Below are positions 35,434-44,958 of a DNA stretch of 64,000 nucleotides, piece after piece. The first letter of the stretch is position 1; each line of letters opens with the position of its first letter. Location: NCBI RefSeq assembly GCF_024582815.1, contig NZ_CP102099.1, positions 2,666,001 through 2,730,000 on the forward strand, read 5' to 3'. Below the pieces are notes generated by a model that did not search any database, had not been told where the DNA came from, and saw only the letters and a list, made by a program, of their open reading frames with translations. This DNA comes from Acinetobacter colistiniresistens. GTDB taxonomy: Bacteria; Pseudomonadota; Gammaproteobacteria; Pseudomonadales; Moraxellaceae. The translations under genes and the position numbers were made by a program.

Positions 35434-37665
35434 ATGAAAAAAGATAGTATGTTTTTTAATAGGAAAAATGACGTAAGAAATATCATTCCCCTTTTATCGA
35501 TTAGTGGATTCATCTTCTTCTCAAATTCATCCTTTGCGGCCTCTACAACCGAAGTAATAAATCCAGAAAAAAGTTCAGAAGTGCTTCCTACCATTACAGT
35601 TACTGCCTCGCGCGCAGATGAGTTATCTTCTTCGGCTAAACAAGTCACCAAGCTCGATGAAAAACAAATCGAGCTGTTAAAAAATGCCTCATCAGGCAAC
35701 ATTGCGACAGTATTAGCCAAAGTCGTTCCAGGATTATCGGATTCGAGTCGCACAATTACAGATTATGGACAAACATTACGTGGTCGTAATGCCTTGATCT
35801 TGGTCGATGGCGTTCCGATGAATTTAACACGAGATACCTCAAGAGGACTTTCGGCAATTGATCCAGAAAGTATTAGCAGTATCGAAGTCATCCGTGGCAG
35901 TAATGCCATTTATGGCAGTGGTGCATCTGGTGGAACTATTTCAATTACCACCAAAGCCGCAGGTGGTGAGCCAACAGCAAAAACAGTCATTGGACTGCAA
36001 ACAGGCTTAACGAATCTTCGTTCCGATGCCTTAAGCAGTGACATTCATCAATATTTCTCTGGAAGCCTAAATAACTTCGACTATGCGCTCGATTTTGGTT
36101 ATCAACGGATTGGCAGCCCATACGATGCACGTGGAAGACGGGTTGCACCTGAACCAAGTCAAGGCGACCTGTTTGATGCAGATGCCTATAGTATTGGTGG
36201 TAAACTTGGCTATCATCTTGATGACAATCAGTATCTACAATTTGCAGCAAATTATTATAATGCGGAACAGGATTCAGACTATGCCTCTGATCCAAGCGTT
36301 GCTCAGCTCCCTGCGGGTACTGTACCAGCCAAGGCAATCAAAGGTCTGAAATTAAAAGACCAGAATAAAAATGAAAATCAGATCTACAATTTAACCTATA
36401 CCCATAAAGACTTTTTCGGCAATAAAGTCGATGCACAAATCTATTATCGTGACTTTTTTACCCGCTTCGCGCCATTTGATGCGCGTAAAGTCGCGACACG
36501 CGGTGGACAAGTTGATCAGGTCTATCAAGAGAATAATGTGCTTGGCAGCCGCTTAACCGTCAATACGCCACTTGAGTTCTTAGGTGATACCTCACTGGTT
36601 TGGGGCGGAGATTTTAGCCGCGAAAAAAGTGAAATGCCTTTAGATACCTTTGACCCTAAAATTTACGACCAATCCGGTGGACTCGAGTTTGTTAAAACTG
36701 GCAAACTGATCTATCTCCCTGAATTAACTACTCAAAGTATCGGTGGATTTGCTCAATTGAAACATCGTTTCAATGAGCAATGGTCAGCAGAAATAGGTAC
36801 ACGTTATGAAGACAGTTATGCCAAGATTGATCGTTTCGTCCCTTTATCCCAATTAGGTAAAACAGACCCTTATACGGTCAAAGGCGGTAAAGTAAAAGCA
36901 GATGCATGGCTCTACAATGCCAATGTCACCTTTGCCCCAACTGATGAACACTCTATCTATGCATCTTTTAATCAAGGTTTCCAACTCCCCGATGTCGGTA
37001 TTGTGATACGTAATGCTACTGCAGGCTTTAACCTCGCATCATCGTTCTTAGAGCCTGTAAAAGTGGATAACTACGAGTTAGGCTGGAATGGTCATTTTAA
37101 TAACTTTAGCTCTAGTCTTGCAGTGTTCCACTCCACTTCAGATCTGGGTGGTGTGCAATCCTTTAATAATGGTTTGATACTCACTCGAACCAAAGAAAAA
37201 GTGACGGGTGTTGAAGCAACACTTGATTATCTTGAAGATGCCAAAGTGTGGGGAGCTGGCGGTAGTGTGACTTGGATGAAAGGCCGCGAAACGCCACAAA
37301 ATACCAATACCGAACAAGATATGACGGGTTACCGTATTCCACCGCTAAAAGTCACAGGCTATATTTCATATAGTCCTACAGATACTTGGACCAACCGTAT
37401 TCAAGCGACCTATTTTGGCTCAGAAGATTATCGCTTGAATGGTGTAAATAGTTTTGGTCGCTATGATGTCAAATCATATACAACAGCAGACTTACTGAGT
37501 AGCTTTGCACTAAATAAGAAAGATACCATGACCATCGGTATCGAAAATATGTTTAACCGCCAATACTATCCACTCTATAGCCAACTTATGAGAAACAGCA
37601 ACAATACCAGCCACTTAGTCGCAAATGGTGTGACACTGAAAGTTTCTTATAGCCATAAGTGGTAA
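35434..37665 (+). CDS. TonB-dependent receptor, iron-regulated
   Basis: The product is a 743-aa outer-membrane receptor. A signal sequence (to about residue 33, SSFAAS) is followed by the TonB box-like stretch LPTITVTASR (about 51), a plug domain containing LRGRNALILVDGVPMNL and IEVIRGSNAIYGSGASGGTI, and a barrel ending in KVSYSHKW with a C-terminal aromatic residue. AAGGAC precedes the ATG and a Fur box lies upstream. It heads a row with an unknown 503-aa protein and a siderophore-interacting reductase, so it probably imports a ferric siderophore. A terminator follows, so it is a separate transcript. Confidence 0.9.
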   Translation: MKKDSMFFNRKNDVRNIIPLLSISGFIFFSNSSFAASTTEVINPEKSSEVLPTITVTASRADELSSSAKQVTKLDEKQIELLKNASSGNIATVLAKVVPGLSDSSRTITDYGQTLRGRNALILVDGVPMNLTRDTSRGLSAIDPESISSIEVIRGSNAIYGSGASGGTISITTKAAGGEPTAKTVIGLQTGLTNLRSDALSSDIHQYFSGSLNNFDYALDFGYQRIGSPYDARGRRVAPEPSQGDLFDADAYSIGGKLGYHLDDNQYLQFAANYYNAEQDSDYASDPSVAQLPAGTVPAKAIKGLKLKDQNKNENQIYNLTYTHKDFFGNKVDAQIYYRDFFTRFAPFDARKVATRGGQVDQVYQENNVLGSRLTVNTPLEFLGDTSLVWGGDFSREKSEMPLDTFDPKIYDQSGGLEFVKTGKLIYLPELTTQSIGGFAQLKHRFNEQWSAEIGTRYEDSYAKIDRFVPLSQLGKTDPYTVKGGKVKADAWLYNANVTFAPTDEHSIYASFNQGFQLPDVGIVIRNATAGFNLASSFLEPVKVDNYELGWNGHFNNFSSSLAVFHSTSDLGGVQSFNNGLILTRTKEKVTGVEATLDYLEDAKVWGAGGSVTWMKGRETPQNTNTEQDMTGYRIPPLKVTGYISYSPTDTWTNRIQATYFGSEDYRLNGVNSFGRYDVKSYTTADLLSSFALNKKDTMTIGIENMFNRQYYPLYSQLMRNSNNTSHLVANGVTLKVSYSHKW

Positions 37666-37671
37666 TTTAAA

Positions 37672-37702
37672 AAGTAATAGTCGCTTAGCGCGGCTATTAC
37701 TT
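37672..37702 (+). terminator. Terminator after the TonB receptor gene
   Basis: AAGTAATAG (37672-37680) pairs with CTATTACTT (37694-37702), with CGC/GCG pairing inside and a following AATTCT. Confidence 0.65.
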
Positions 37703-38128
37703 AATTCTATAAGCGCTTCAAATTTCCCTTTTTGTTCAGTTATTGTGCCCTAATAATAGCAAAACCATTCAATACTATGATGTATCCATCGTGATCAAAG
37801 GTATGATTCATTCAGGACAGTGTCTTGCTCGTTCAACTAGAGAGCCAGCTGCCTATCTAAATGATTTAAGTCTATATAAAGTAATATTTTACCTATTCTA
37901 ACCAAGATCAAAAAATCTTAAAAATTAATATAATGAATTGTATTTAATAAATTTATTAATAAATATTTTCCTTTTAACTCAAATAACAGCTGTTTAAAAA
38001 ATCTTAAAAATTGCCTTCTTTTCGCTATTTTTAATTTCTTTTTCACCTTATGCTGAAAGATTAAATGGATGAAGCAAAAAGTCACACTGCTTTTTGAATT
38101 TTTGCATTCAATAGATTGGAGCAATAAG
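37703..38128. other. Intergenic region
   Basis: About 425 bp without a recognised gene. An in-frame ATG at 38069 could extend the next gene by 20 residues; the GGAG before the TTG at 38129 argues for the shorter form. Confidence 0.4.
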
Positions 38129-39640
38129 TTGAGTAATAAATTACAGTCTAAAAATGCTGGAATACAATTCCCCATTCAATCTGGTAAAAAAACACCGAGT
38201 ACGACAGATACTGCAAAACAGATTTTATATGCAGCCCTTCACAGTGTTAATTCTCCCTATACATCCCAACTCAAAACCGAGAAAAATTGGAGAAAGCAAT
38301 ATCCATTTTATTTTCAAGAACTTGTCAAAGTTGGAATTAGCTCTATCCATCACCCACTGTTGATTGCGCAACATGGACTTGAAGCAGCTCAAGACCTGTT
38401 TATTTTTAATCGGGCTGGTCATGAAACAACATTAGCACAAGCAATGACGCAGATTGATGAGCAACCTTTTGATACTTACATTCTCAAAGGTACTGGCACT
38501 GCAGAGATTGAGCCTTGGTCTATTCCTTTTGAAGGAAAAAAACTACAAGGACAGGCATTATTAGCGCAAATTGATCGTTGGGAACAACAACAAATCATTG
38601 AACCAAGTCATGCAAAAGCGTTACGTCTACTTCAGGCTCATCCTGAATGGTTTGATTTATCTACACGGACGATGGTGCTTTTTGGTGCAGCATCAGAGGC
38701 AGGGCCGCTCAGTTGGCTTGCAAAATGGCGCGCCAATATTGTCGCCATTGATTTACCAAATCCTAAAATCTGGGAAAAGATCACTCAAACCGTTCAACAC
38801 GGCAATGCCACTTTAATTGCACCACAACAGACGTTAGCCCATCAGGAAAAACAGCTTGGTGCAAACTTACTGACTCAAACACCAGAAATTGCCAATTGGC
38901 TCAAAACATTTAAAGGGCCTTTAGATCTTGCTGGTATTGCCTATCTGGATGGTGAAAAACATGTTCGTGTTTCTATTGCCATGATTAGCATTATGGAACA
39001 AGTGAGCCAGAAAAAACCGGATAGCAGCATTATGTTTATGCTGACCCCAACCGATATCTATGCAATTCCAAAGTCTGTGGTTCATTCGATTCAACAGAAA
39101 ACACAACAGCGCCCAGTATTAGAAAAATTACTGACCAAATCAATTCACAATGTTTCGTTGAGCAACTTTTTTAAACCGAATCTTGAACAACTGATTGCTT
39201 CAGATAATGGGCAACAGTACGGTATCTCGGATTGTATGGTCATTGAACAAGGTCCGAACTATGCACTTGCCAAACGAATGCAACAGTGGTTTGCAATCCA
39301 AACCCGTGCACGTGGTCAAAAAACTGTAATCAATATCGCACCTTCGACCACGACACACTCTGTGGTTAAGAATCCAATCCTGAAAGCAGCTTTTGCGGGT
39401 GCTGATTTATTTAAAGTTGAAACCTTTAGTCCTGAAACCACCAATGCCATTATGGCTGCACTCTGGGTTCATGATCTGAATAATCCCGACAGTGCAACAA
39501 ATCCTGAAAAGCAACTAGCACACCCACTTGAGCTAATCATGGAAAATGCTAATCATGGTGGTTTATGGCATGTTCCTTATTTAGCGAGAACAGCTTTGCC
39601 ATTTGCAGCAGCCTACGGTTGGATCCGAAATAAGTTCTAA
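38129..39640 (+). CDS. Uncharacterised 503-aa protein in the siderophore cluster
   Basis: The chosen start is TTG at 38129 with GGAG seven bases upstream; an ATG at 38069 is possible. The product is soluble with no signal peptide or membrane segments. A stretch TMVLFGAASEAGPLSWLAKWRANIVAIDLPN (about residues 196-226) resembles a Rossmann nucleotide-binding beta-alpha-beta, and NQAFAGADLFKVETFSPETT-like C-terminal sequence follows later. The whole does not match a family I can name. It stands between a Fur-regulated receptor and a Fur-boxed siderophore-interacting protein, which suggests, without proof, a role in siderophore processing or cytosolic redox. Confidence 0.6.
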   Translation: MSNKLQSKNAGIQFPIQSGKKTPSTTDTAKQILYAALHSVNSPYTSQLKTEKNWRKQYPFYFQELVKVGISSIHHPLLIAQHGLEAAQDLFIFNRAGHETTLAQAMTQIDEQPFDTYILKGTGTAEIEPWSIPFEGKKLQGQALLAQIDRWEQQQIIEPSHAKALRLLQAHPEWFDLSTRTMVLFGAASEAGPLSWLAKWRANIVAIDLPNPKIWEKITQTVQHGNATLIAPQQTLAHQEKQLGANLLTQTPEIANWLKTFKGPLDLAGIAYLDGEKHVRVSIAMISIMEQVSQKKPDSSIMFMLTPTDIYAIPKSVVHSIQQKTQQRPVLEKLLTKSIHNVSLSNFFKPNLEQLIASDNGQQYGISDCMVIEQGPNYALAKRMQQWFAIQTRARGQKTVINIAPSTTTHSVVKNPILKAAFAGADLFKVETFSPETTNAIMAALWVHDLNNPDSATNPEKQLAHPLELIMENANHGGLWHVPYLARTALPFAAAYGWIRNKF

Positions 39641-39786
39641 CCCATCTTTTCTTTTAATGGGACTAGTCGTTTTACAAAGCACTGGTTCCTATTCTTTTTT
39701 GACTAAAGTTTCAGCGTTTCCCTGTTTCCCTTCTATCAATCAGTTGATGGTGTAGCAAACGCTCGAGAGCATTTTAACACCAATTT

Positions 39787-39806
39787 GTAAATGATTATCA
39801 TTAGCG
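39787..39806. promoter_or_regulatory. Fur box overlapping the promoter of the siderophore-interacting gene
   Basis: AAATGATTATCATTAGCG matches the Fur consensus, and a TATAAT -10 hexamer follows at 39809-39814, 23 bases before the ATG. Fur binding would block this promoter when iron is plentiful. Confidence 0.8.
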
Positions 39807-39836
39807 CATATAATCGGTGAAATTTCACGAATAACG

Positions 39837-40712
39837 ATGAGCATATTGAAAATGACCCAACAAGAAACAATCTCAGATGCTAAAAAACTGCTTAAACAAA
39901 ATGATCATATGAGGACTTTGGAACAAATTGAGCTGACGATCACCGCGATTTCTAGACCATTTCCAAGTATTCTAAGATTACGAGGTAAAATTGATACTCT
40001 CCAACCCGATATGTGGGAAAAACCAAATCTTGCTGTTCGTATCGGGGTTGCTCAAGACGCTGAGCAGAGCTTAATCACTCGTGTTTATACCATTCGCTCA
40101 TTTGATCCTGACCGACATGAAGTTGAAATTGACCTCATTGAACACGAAGATGAAAGTCCAGCAATGCAATGGATACACTCTGCTAAGGTAGGAACCAAAA
40201 CCCAATTGATTGGACCAAGACCTCATTTTGTTCCTGACTTTAATACAAAAAAGCATATTGTTATGTTTGCTGATGAGACCGCACTTCCTGCGCTTTATTC
40301 TATCCTTCAATTTTGGCCAGAAGACATCCATGCCGATATTTTTATAGAGAGCAATGAGCCGAATATCCTTGAATACTTGCCAAAGCATAGTCAAGTACAC
40401 ATGCATTTACTTCTTCGCAAACATCAAGATCAAGCTGGAAAAATGGGGCTGTTGCTTAAAGCAGCTTATCAATTTAGAGAAACAGACAATATTGCTGTTT
40501 GGGCTGCATGTGAACGAAATGAAGCCAGAGCGATTCGTCAATTCTTTGTAGAAGAAAAGCCTCTTGCGAAAAAAGATGTTCAAGTCACAGGCTATTGGAA
40601 TGTTGGTCTTTCAAGCAGTATTTTAGATGAAGTGCGATATAAATATTATCAAAAACATATCAATGCTGGAAAAACTTTAGAAAGCTTTGATGATTTAGAT
40701 ATGCCCGTGTAA
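39837..40712 (+). CDS. Siderophore-interacting protein (FAD/NAD(P)H ferric-siderophore reductase, ViuB type)
   Basis: The 291-aa protein is a cytosolic flavoprotein that reduces iron in imported ferric siderophores so that it is released. The FAD-binding part shows RVYTIRSFD (about residue 82), AMQWIHSAK and the GPR turn, and the C-terminal NAD(P)H-binding SIP domain contains ADETALPALYSIL and VWAACERNEARAIRQFF (about 222). A Fur box and -10 element sit directly before it, so it is induced by low iron. A strong terminator follows. It fits functionally with the receptors at 32049 and 35434. Confidence 0.9.
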   Translation: MSILKMTQQETISDAKKLLKQNDHMRTLEQIELTITAISRPFPSILRLRGKIDTLQPDMWEKPNLAVRIGVAQDAEQSLITRVYTIRSFDPDRHEVEIDLIEHEDESPAMQWIHSAKVGTKTQLIGPRPHFVPDFNTKKHIVMFADETALPALYSILQFWPEDIHADIFIESNEPNILEYLPKHSQVHMHLLLRKHQDQAGKMGLLLKAAYQFRETDNIAVWAACERNEARAIRQFFVEEKPLAKKDVQVTGYWNVGLSSSILDEVRYKYYQKHINAGKTLESFDDLDMPV

Positions 40713-40734
40713 TTAGATGCATTACCAATTTAGA

Positions 40735-40768
40735 AAAAATAGATCAGTATAGATGCTGATCTATTTTT
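40735..40768 (+). terminator. Strong terminator, 13-bp stem
   Basis: AAAAATAGATCAG (40735-40747) pairs perfectly with CTGATCTATTTTT (40756-40768), loop TATAGATG, with the T tract in the descending arm. Confidence 0.9.
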
Positions 40769-40939
40769 CTTCGCGGTCAGAACTTCATTTTTATACAATG
40801 GATAGCCCGAAACGCTATTGGCTTTATCATCTGGTAAAAAACCTTTTTTATTATGAAGAAAAAGTTAATTATTCCCTTTAAAAAAGAAATTTCTTTGTTA
40901 TAGTATTTATCCAGTGATTTCCAGAAAGAGATCAATCGG

Positions 40940-41407
40940 GTGTTGATGATTGGAAGGTTGCTAGGCTTCTATGCAATCTTTTTACAAATCGCTGTATTCT
41001 TACAGCCATTACTGCCAGAGAAATATCAAGTTTCTCCAGTATGTGAAACTATTGCCCAAGTTTTATTACAAGACCATTCTTCTTCATTCCATAGCCATCA
41101 TACAACAGATCAGCAGCATGTGTTTATCTCACCACATGATATGGAACATCAACAGCACTCCTTTTCAGCTGAAGTAACAACACGAGCGAACCATCACCAC
41201 CATCATGATGCCAACCATCAGTGTCAATACTGTGTGGTATACAGCCATGTACTACCTCTACCTGATATTGATCTGCGACACATCCTGATCAGGATTCAAG
41301 TTCGGTTTCTTGCCTTTATTGAAAACTATTTCCATGTTTTCTTTCAGCTTCAGCAACTCTTTCTCACCCCTCAAGGTCGAGCACCTCCACTCTTAATCTC
41401 ATTCTGA
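40940..41407 (+). CDS. His-rich DUF2946-family protein
   Basis: This 155-aa protein has one N-terminal hydrophobic segment (signal or anchor), a His-rich middle with a run of His at about residues 89-93, a CxxC pair (CQYC, about 99-102) and the family's C-terminal stretch ending QGRAPPL. DUF2946 proteins are small exported proteins often linked to copper. The His and Cys residues suggest metal binding. It precedes the cytochrome bd-type oxidase operon by 140 bp, but transcriptional linkage is not shown. Function is an inference. Confidence 0.7.
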   Translation: MLMIGRLLGFYAIFLQIAVFLQPLLPEKYQVSPVCETIAQVLLQDHSSSFHSHHTTDQQHVFISPHDMEHQQHSFSAEVTTRANHHHHHDANHQCQYCVVYSHVLPLPDIDLRHILIRIQVRFLAFIENYFHVFFQLQQLFLTPQGRAPPLLISF

Positions 41408-41553
41408 CTTGAAGCTCAAAACTTTTTGGTTTTGAAAAACTTATATTTTCAAGAGATTAGAGTAATGTTTTGTTTTTTAAATCATACCTGTAAATTGGTA
41501 GGAACATCTGTAGCTATACCTTTAGCTCATCAGTTACAAGATGAGGTGTGGTC

Positions 41554-42996
41554 ATGACTTTAGGTTTTACCGCACTCGAACTGGCACGTATACAATTTGC
41601 CTTTACCGTTTCTTTCCATATTATTTTCCCAGCTATCTCCATCGGATTGGCCAGCTTTTTAGCGGTTTTAGAATGGCGTTGGCTACGTACCAAAGATCCG
41701 ATTTATAAAGATCTGTTTAAGTACTGGATCAAAATTTTTGCAGTTGCTTTTGGTATGGGCGTTGTTTCAGGCGTGGTCATGAGTTACCAGTTTGGGACCA
41801 ACTGGAGCGAGTTTTCCCGTGTTGCAGGGAGTGTTACAGGCCCATTACTCACTTATGAAGTATTGAGTGCCTTCTTCTTGGAAGCAGGTTTCCTCGGCAT
41901 CATGTTGTTTGGTTGGGGACGCGTTAGTCCCAAAGCGCATTTCTTTGCCACCTTGATGGTTGCGATCGGCACCTGTATTTCCATGTTCTGGATTTTGTCC
42001 TCCAACAGTTGGATGCAAACCCCTCAAGGCTTTGCCATTGAAAACGGGATTATTGTGCCAACCGATTGGTGGGCCATTGTGTTCAATCCCTCTTTCCCGT
42101 ATCGACTGGTACATATGGCGATTGCTGCTTTTATGGTTGCGGCACTACTCGTTGCTGCAACAGCGGCTTGGCATTTACTCAAAGGCCGTCGTGATGCCTT
42201 GGTCAAGACCTCATTCTCGATGGCAATGTGGCTTATTCTTGTATTAGCCCCTTTGCAAGTTTTTGTTGGAGATGCCCATGGCTTAAATACTTTAGAGCAT
42301 CAACCTGCAAAACTTGCAGCAATGGAGGGTCATTGGGAGACCAACTATGATGAAGGTATGCCGCTGTACTTATTTGGCGTTCCAGATATGCAAGAAGAAC
42401 GTACCAAATATGCTGTTGCAATTCCAAACCTAGGCAGCCTGATTTTAACCCATTCTATGGATGGGACTGTCAAAGGTTTAAAAGACTTTGCCCCTGAAGA
42501 CCGACCAAACTCGACCATTGTATTCTGGAGTTTCCGTGTCATGGTGGGTTTAGGCATGTTAATGCTGTTACTTGCCTTTACTGGTGCTTGGCTCAGAAAA
42601 ACTGGAAAGCTGTTTGAAAGCAAATGGTTTCATCGCTTTGCTTTAGTCATGGGCCCATCCGGATTTATCGCCGTACTGGCAGGTTGGTTTACCACGGAAG
42701 TGGGCCGTCAACCTTGGGTGGTGTATGGGGTAATGCGGACCAAAGATGCCCTTTCTCCTGTTTCAGCTGAACAAGTCGGTCTGACCTTGATTATTTTTGT
42801 GGTTGTGTACTGTGTTGTGTTTGGTATCGGGATCTACTACATGCTGAAACTGATGCATAAAGGTCCTCAATTCGTTGAGGCGGTTGATCTTGAACCTGCA
42901 GGTCATGGGCATTTCAAAACGCCTATGCGGCCTTTAAGTGCTGTCGATGAAAATATCGATACACCAGACTCAAGCAAGGAGAAACACCATGATTGA
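41554..42996 (+). CDS. cioA: Cyanide-insensitive quinol oxidase subunit I (CydA/CioA)
   Basis: Subunit I of a bd-type terminal oxidase in the inner membrane, oxidising ubiquinol and reducing oxygen to water. The ATG at 41554 (480 aa) is preferred over the GTG at 41548; GAGGT lies before it. Haem ligands are visible as the His in TVSFHIIFPAIS (about residue 20) and in RLVHMAIAAF. The signature GWFTTEVGRQPWVVYGVMRT follows, and the quinol loop is short, which marks the CIO (CioA) branch rather than E. coli CydA. The end overlaps cioB by eight bases. Confidence 0.92.
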   Translation: MTLGFTALELARIQFAFTVSFHIIFPAISIGLASFLAVLEWRWLRTKDPIYKDLFKYWIKIFAVAFGMGVVSGVVMSYQFGTNWSEFSRVAGSVTGPLLTYEVLSAFFLEAGFLGIMLFGWGRVSPKAHFFATLMVAIGTCISMFWILSSNSWMQTPQGFAIENGIIVPTDWWAIVFNPSFPYRLVHMAIAAFMVAALLVAATAAWHLLKGRRDALVKTSFSMAMWLILVLAPLQVFVGDAHGLNTLEHQPAKLAAMEGHWETNYDEGMPLYLFGVPDMQEERTKYAVAIPNLGSLILTHSMDGTVKGLKDFAPEDRPNSTIVFWSFRVMVGLGMLMLLLAFTGAWLRKTGKLFESKWFHRFALVMGPSGFIAVLAGWFTTEVGRQPWVVYGVMRTKDALSPVSAEQVGLTLIIFVVVYCVVFGIGIYYMLKLMHKGPQFVEAVDLEPAGHGHFKTPMRPLSAVDENIDTPDSSKEKHHD

Positions 42997-43993
42997 TTTA
43001 TCTCTGATTTGGGTTGGAATCATCGGCCTTGGTGTTCTGATCTATGTCATTTTGGACGGCTTTGATCTCGGGATTGGCATTCTGTTCCCTTTTATCAAAA
43101 GCAGTCAAGAACGTGATGTGATGATGAATACCGTCGCGCCTGTGTGGGATGGCAATGAAACCTGGATGGTACTCGGTGGTGCTGGCCTATTCGCAGCCTT
43201 TCCACTGGTCTATTCAACGGTGCTTTCAGCCTTGTATATGCCGATTATCTTGATGGTAATTGCACTGATTTTCCGTGGTGTGGCCTTTGAATTTCGCTTC
43301 AAGGCCAATCGCACCAAGTATTTATGGGATCAAGCCTTTATTTGGGGATCAGTTCTCTCCAGCTTTCTGCAAGGCGTGATTCTGGGTGCCTATATTCAAG
43401 GCATTCAAACCACCAATGGTATTTTCTCTGGTTCAGGCTTGGACTGGCTGACTCCATTCGCTCTATTTACAGGGCTGGGTGTGGTTGCGATGTATGCCGC
43501 TTTGGGCTGTGGCTGGCTAATTATGAAAACTGATCATAAGTTACAAGATCAGATGTATGGATTGATGCCTAAACTGATCATCTTGCTGTTTGCGGTCTTT
43601 GCAGGGGTGAGTCTATATACCCCACTCACCCATCCTGAAATTGCAGCACGTTGGTTTGCCTTGCCAAATCTACTGTACTTTAGCCCAGTGCCGATCTTGG
43701 TGTTGTTGTTTACCTTCCTGATTTTAAAGGCATGTCAACAACGTCAGGATTTCAAGCCGTTTATCTATACTTTGGCGCTTGTGTTTTTGGCCTTTACTGG
43801 ATTTGTGATCAGTCTCTGGCCCAACATTATTCCGCCGTCCGTTACCATTTGGGAAGCAGCTGCACCGCATTCCAGTCAAAAGTTTGCTTTGGTTGGTGCA
43901 TTGATTCTGATTCCGATCATTATCGCCTATACCATCATGTCCTACTGGGTATTCAGAGATAAAGTACGAGTTGGTGATACGGGCTATCACTAG
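42989..43993 (+). CDS. cioB: Cyanide-insensitive quinol oxidase subunit II (CydB/CioB)
   Basis: The ATG at 42989, with AAGGAG before it, overlaps the cioA stop and gives 334 aa; earlier in-frame codons lie inside cioA. The protein is polytopic with the family stretches LDGFDLGIG (about 23) and WDGNETWMVLGGAGLFAAFP (about 53). Subunit II stabilises the haem core of subunit I. The next gene, a 35-aa membrane protein, begins 11 bp later. Confidence 0.93.
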   Translation: MIDLSLIWVGIIGLGVLIYVILDGFDLGIGILFPFIKSSQERDVMMNTVAPVWDGNETWMVLGGAGLFAAFPLVYSTVLSALYMPIILMVIALIFRGVAFEFRFKANRTKYLWDQAFIWGSVLSSFLQGVILGAYIQGIQTTNGIFSGSGLDWLTPFALFTGLGVVAMYAALGCGWLIMKTDHKLQDQMYGLMPKLIILLFAVFAGVSLYTPLTHPEIAARWFALPNLLYFSPVPILVLLFTFLILKACQQRQDFKPFIYTLALVFLAFTGFVISLWPNIIPPSVTIWEAAAPHSSQKFALVGALILIPIIIAYTIMSYWVFRDKVRVGDTGYH

Positions 43994-44004
43994 GAGGCGA
44001 TGTC

Positions 44005-44112
44005 ATGAAACTATCTAAGACACAATGGTTTATTGTACTTTGGCTCGCTGGATTCTTCGGTTTATTGGTGATTGCCATGTTCTTTAGAGTGTTGTTAAAA
44101 CTCGCTTATTAA
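44005..44112 (+). CDS. DUF2474-type small membrane subunit of the bd oxidase
   Basis: This 35-aa protein is too short for most gene finders but has a perfect AGGAGG site at 43992-43997, seven bases before the ATG. It begins MKLSKTQWFIVLWLAGFF and forms a single membrane helix. DUF2474 proteins follow cioB in many proteobacteria and are thought to play the part that CydX plays in E. coli, holding the oxidase together. It lies before a terminator and ends the operon. Confidence 0.8.
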   Translation: MKLSKTQWFIVLWLAGFFGLLVIAMFFRVLLKLAY

Positions 44113-44135
44113 GCTGAATTTTGTTCTTTCAATTC

Positions 44136-44163
44136 AAAAGACTATACTTCGGTATAGTCTTTT
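44136..44163 (+). terminator. Terminator with UUCG tetraloop ending the cio operon
   Basis: AAAAGACTATAC (44136-44147) and GTATAGTCTTTT (44152-44163) flank TTCG; more T follows. Confidence 0.9.
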
Positions 44164-44461
44164 TTCCAGTAAGTAACTGATCACTTTTTATTTACAGTGC
44201 TTTGGTAAAACTGATCAATCGCATCCACCATTTGTGATAAATAAGACTGTTCTATCAGCAGAATTACAACAATTTGTTATCACATATTCGATATTAGATT
44301 ACCAAGTCAGTTTAAGAAAAAAATAAGATCAAGCCTTAAGCATAATTGGCTTACAATGCGATCAGAGTTTCCGACCAAGTAAAATTCAGAACAGTTAAAA
44401 AGCATGCTAATATCCAAATACTGACAATATACTATGTCAATTTATTTGGAAGGGTTCCAAT
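44164..44461. other. Intergenic region upstream of the SRPBCC gene
   Basis: About 300 bp with no gene fragment recognised. A ribosome-site-like AAGGG lies 11 bases before the ATG at 44462. Confidence 0.4.
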
Positions 44462-44893
44462 ATGCTAAAAACACAACAAGTTAAGATAACACAAGAATTC
44501 GATGCGCCAGTAGACAAGGTCTTTGCAGTGCTCAGTGAACATGAAAACCTCAGTAAAATCTTTGCACCTGCAAAAATTACGCGTATCAGTAATGGTAAGG
44601 ATGCACGAAATGGCGTGGGTTCTGCACGTAAAATGTCGATCCCTTTAGCCCCTTCTTTTGTAGAAACCAACTTGGTCTATCAAGAAAATGAATTGATTGA
44701 ATATGCAATTACCAGTGGAATCAGCCCGATTAAAGCGCATCGAGGAATCATGAAGTTTAGTGATTTAGGCGCAAATCGTAGTCGATTGGATTACACCATT
44801 AGCTTTAAAGGACGTGTTCCTTTTATTGGCCCAATTATTAAAGCCGCCCTACAAAACGGGATCAATCGTGGGCTTAAAAAACTGAAATTTTGA
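44462..44893 (+). CDS. SRPBCC-family protein (START-like lipid/ligand-binding fold)
   Basis: The 143-aa product matches the small single-domain SRPBCC/polyketide-cyclase type: VKITQEFDAPVDKVFAVLSEHENLSKIFAPAKITRI covers the first strand and helices, and a C-terminal long helix follows (AALQNGINRGLKKLKF). The fold makes a cavity for a hydrophobic ligand. No partner gene indicates the ligand. It is a monocistronic unit converging on an MFS gene. Confidence 0.75.
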   Translation: MLKTQQVKITQEFDAPVDKVFAVLSEHENLSKIFAPAKITRISNGKDARNGVGSARKMSIPLAPSFVETNLVYQENELIEYAITSGISPIKAHRGIMKFSDLGANRSRLDYTISFKGRVPFIGPIIKAALQNGINRGLKKLKF

Positions 44894-44910
44894 TGTGATT
44901 GATGAGTATC

Positions 44911-44945
44911 TCCTTGACAGTTTAACTCTCTGTTAACGTCAAGGA
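44911..44945. terminator. Stem-loop between converging genes
   Basis: TCCTTGAC (44911-44918) pairs with GTCAAGGA (44938-44945), with GTTTAAC/GTTAAC pairing inside. No T tract follows on either side, so strength is uncertain. Confidence 0.55.
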
Positions 44946-44958
44946 TGATCTGCCTGAA

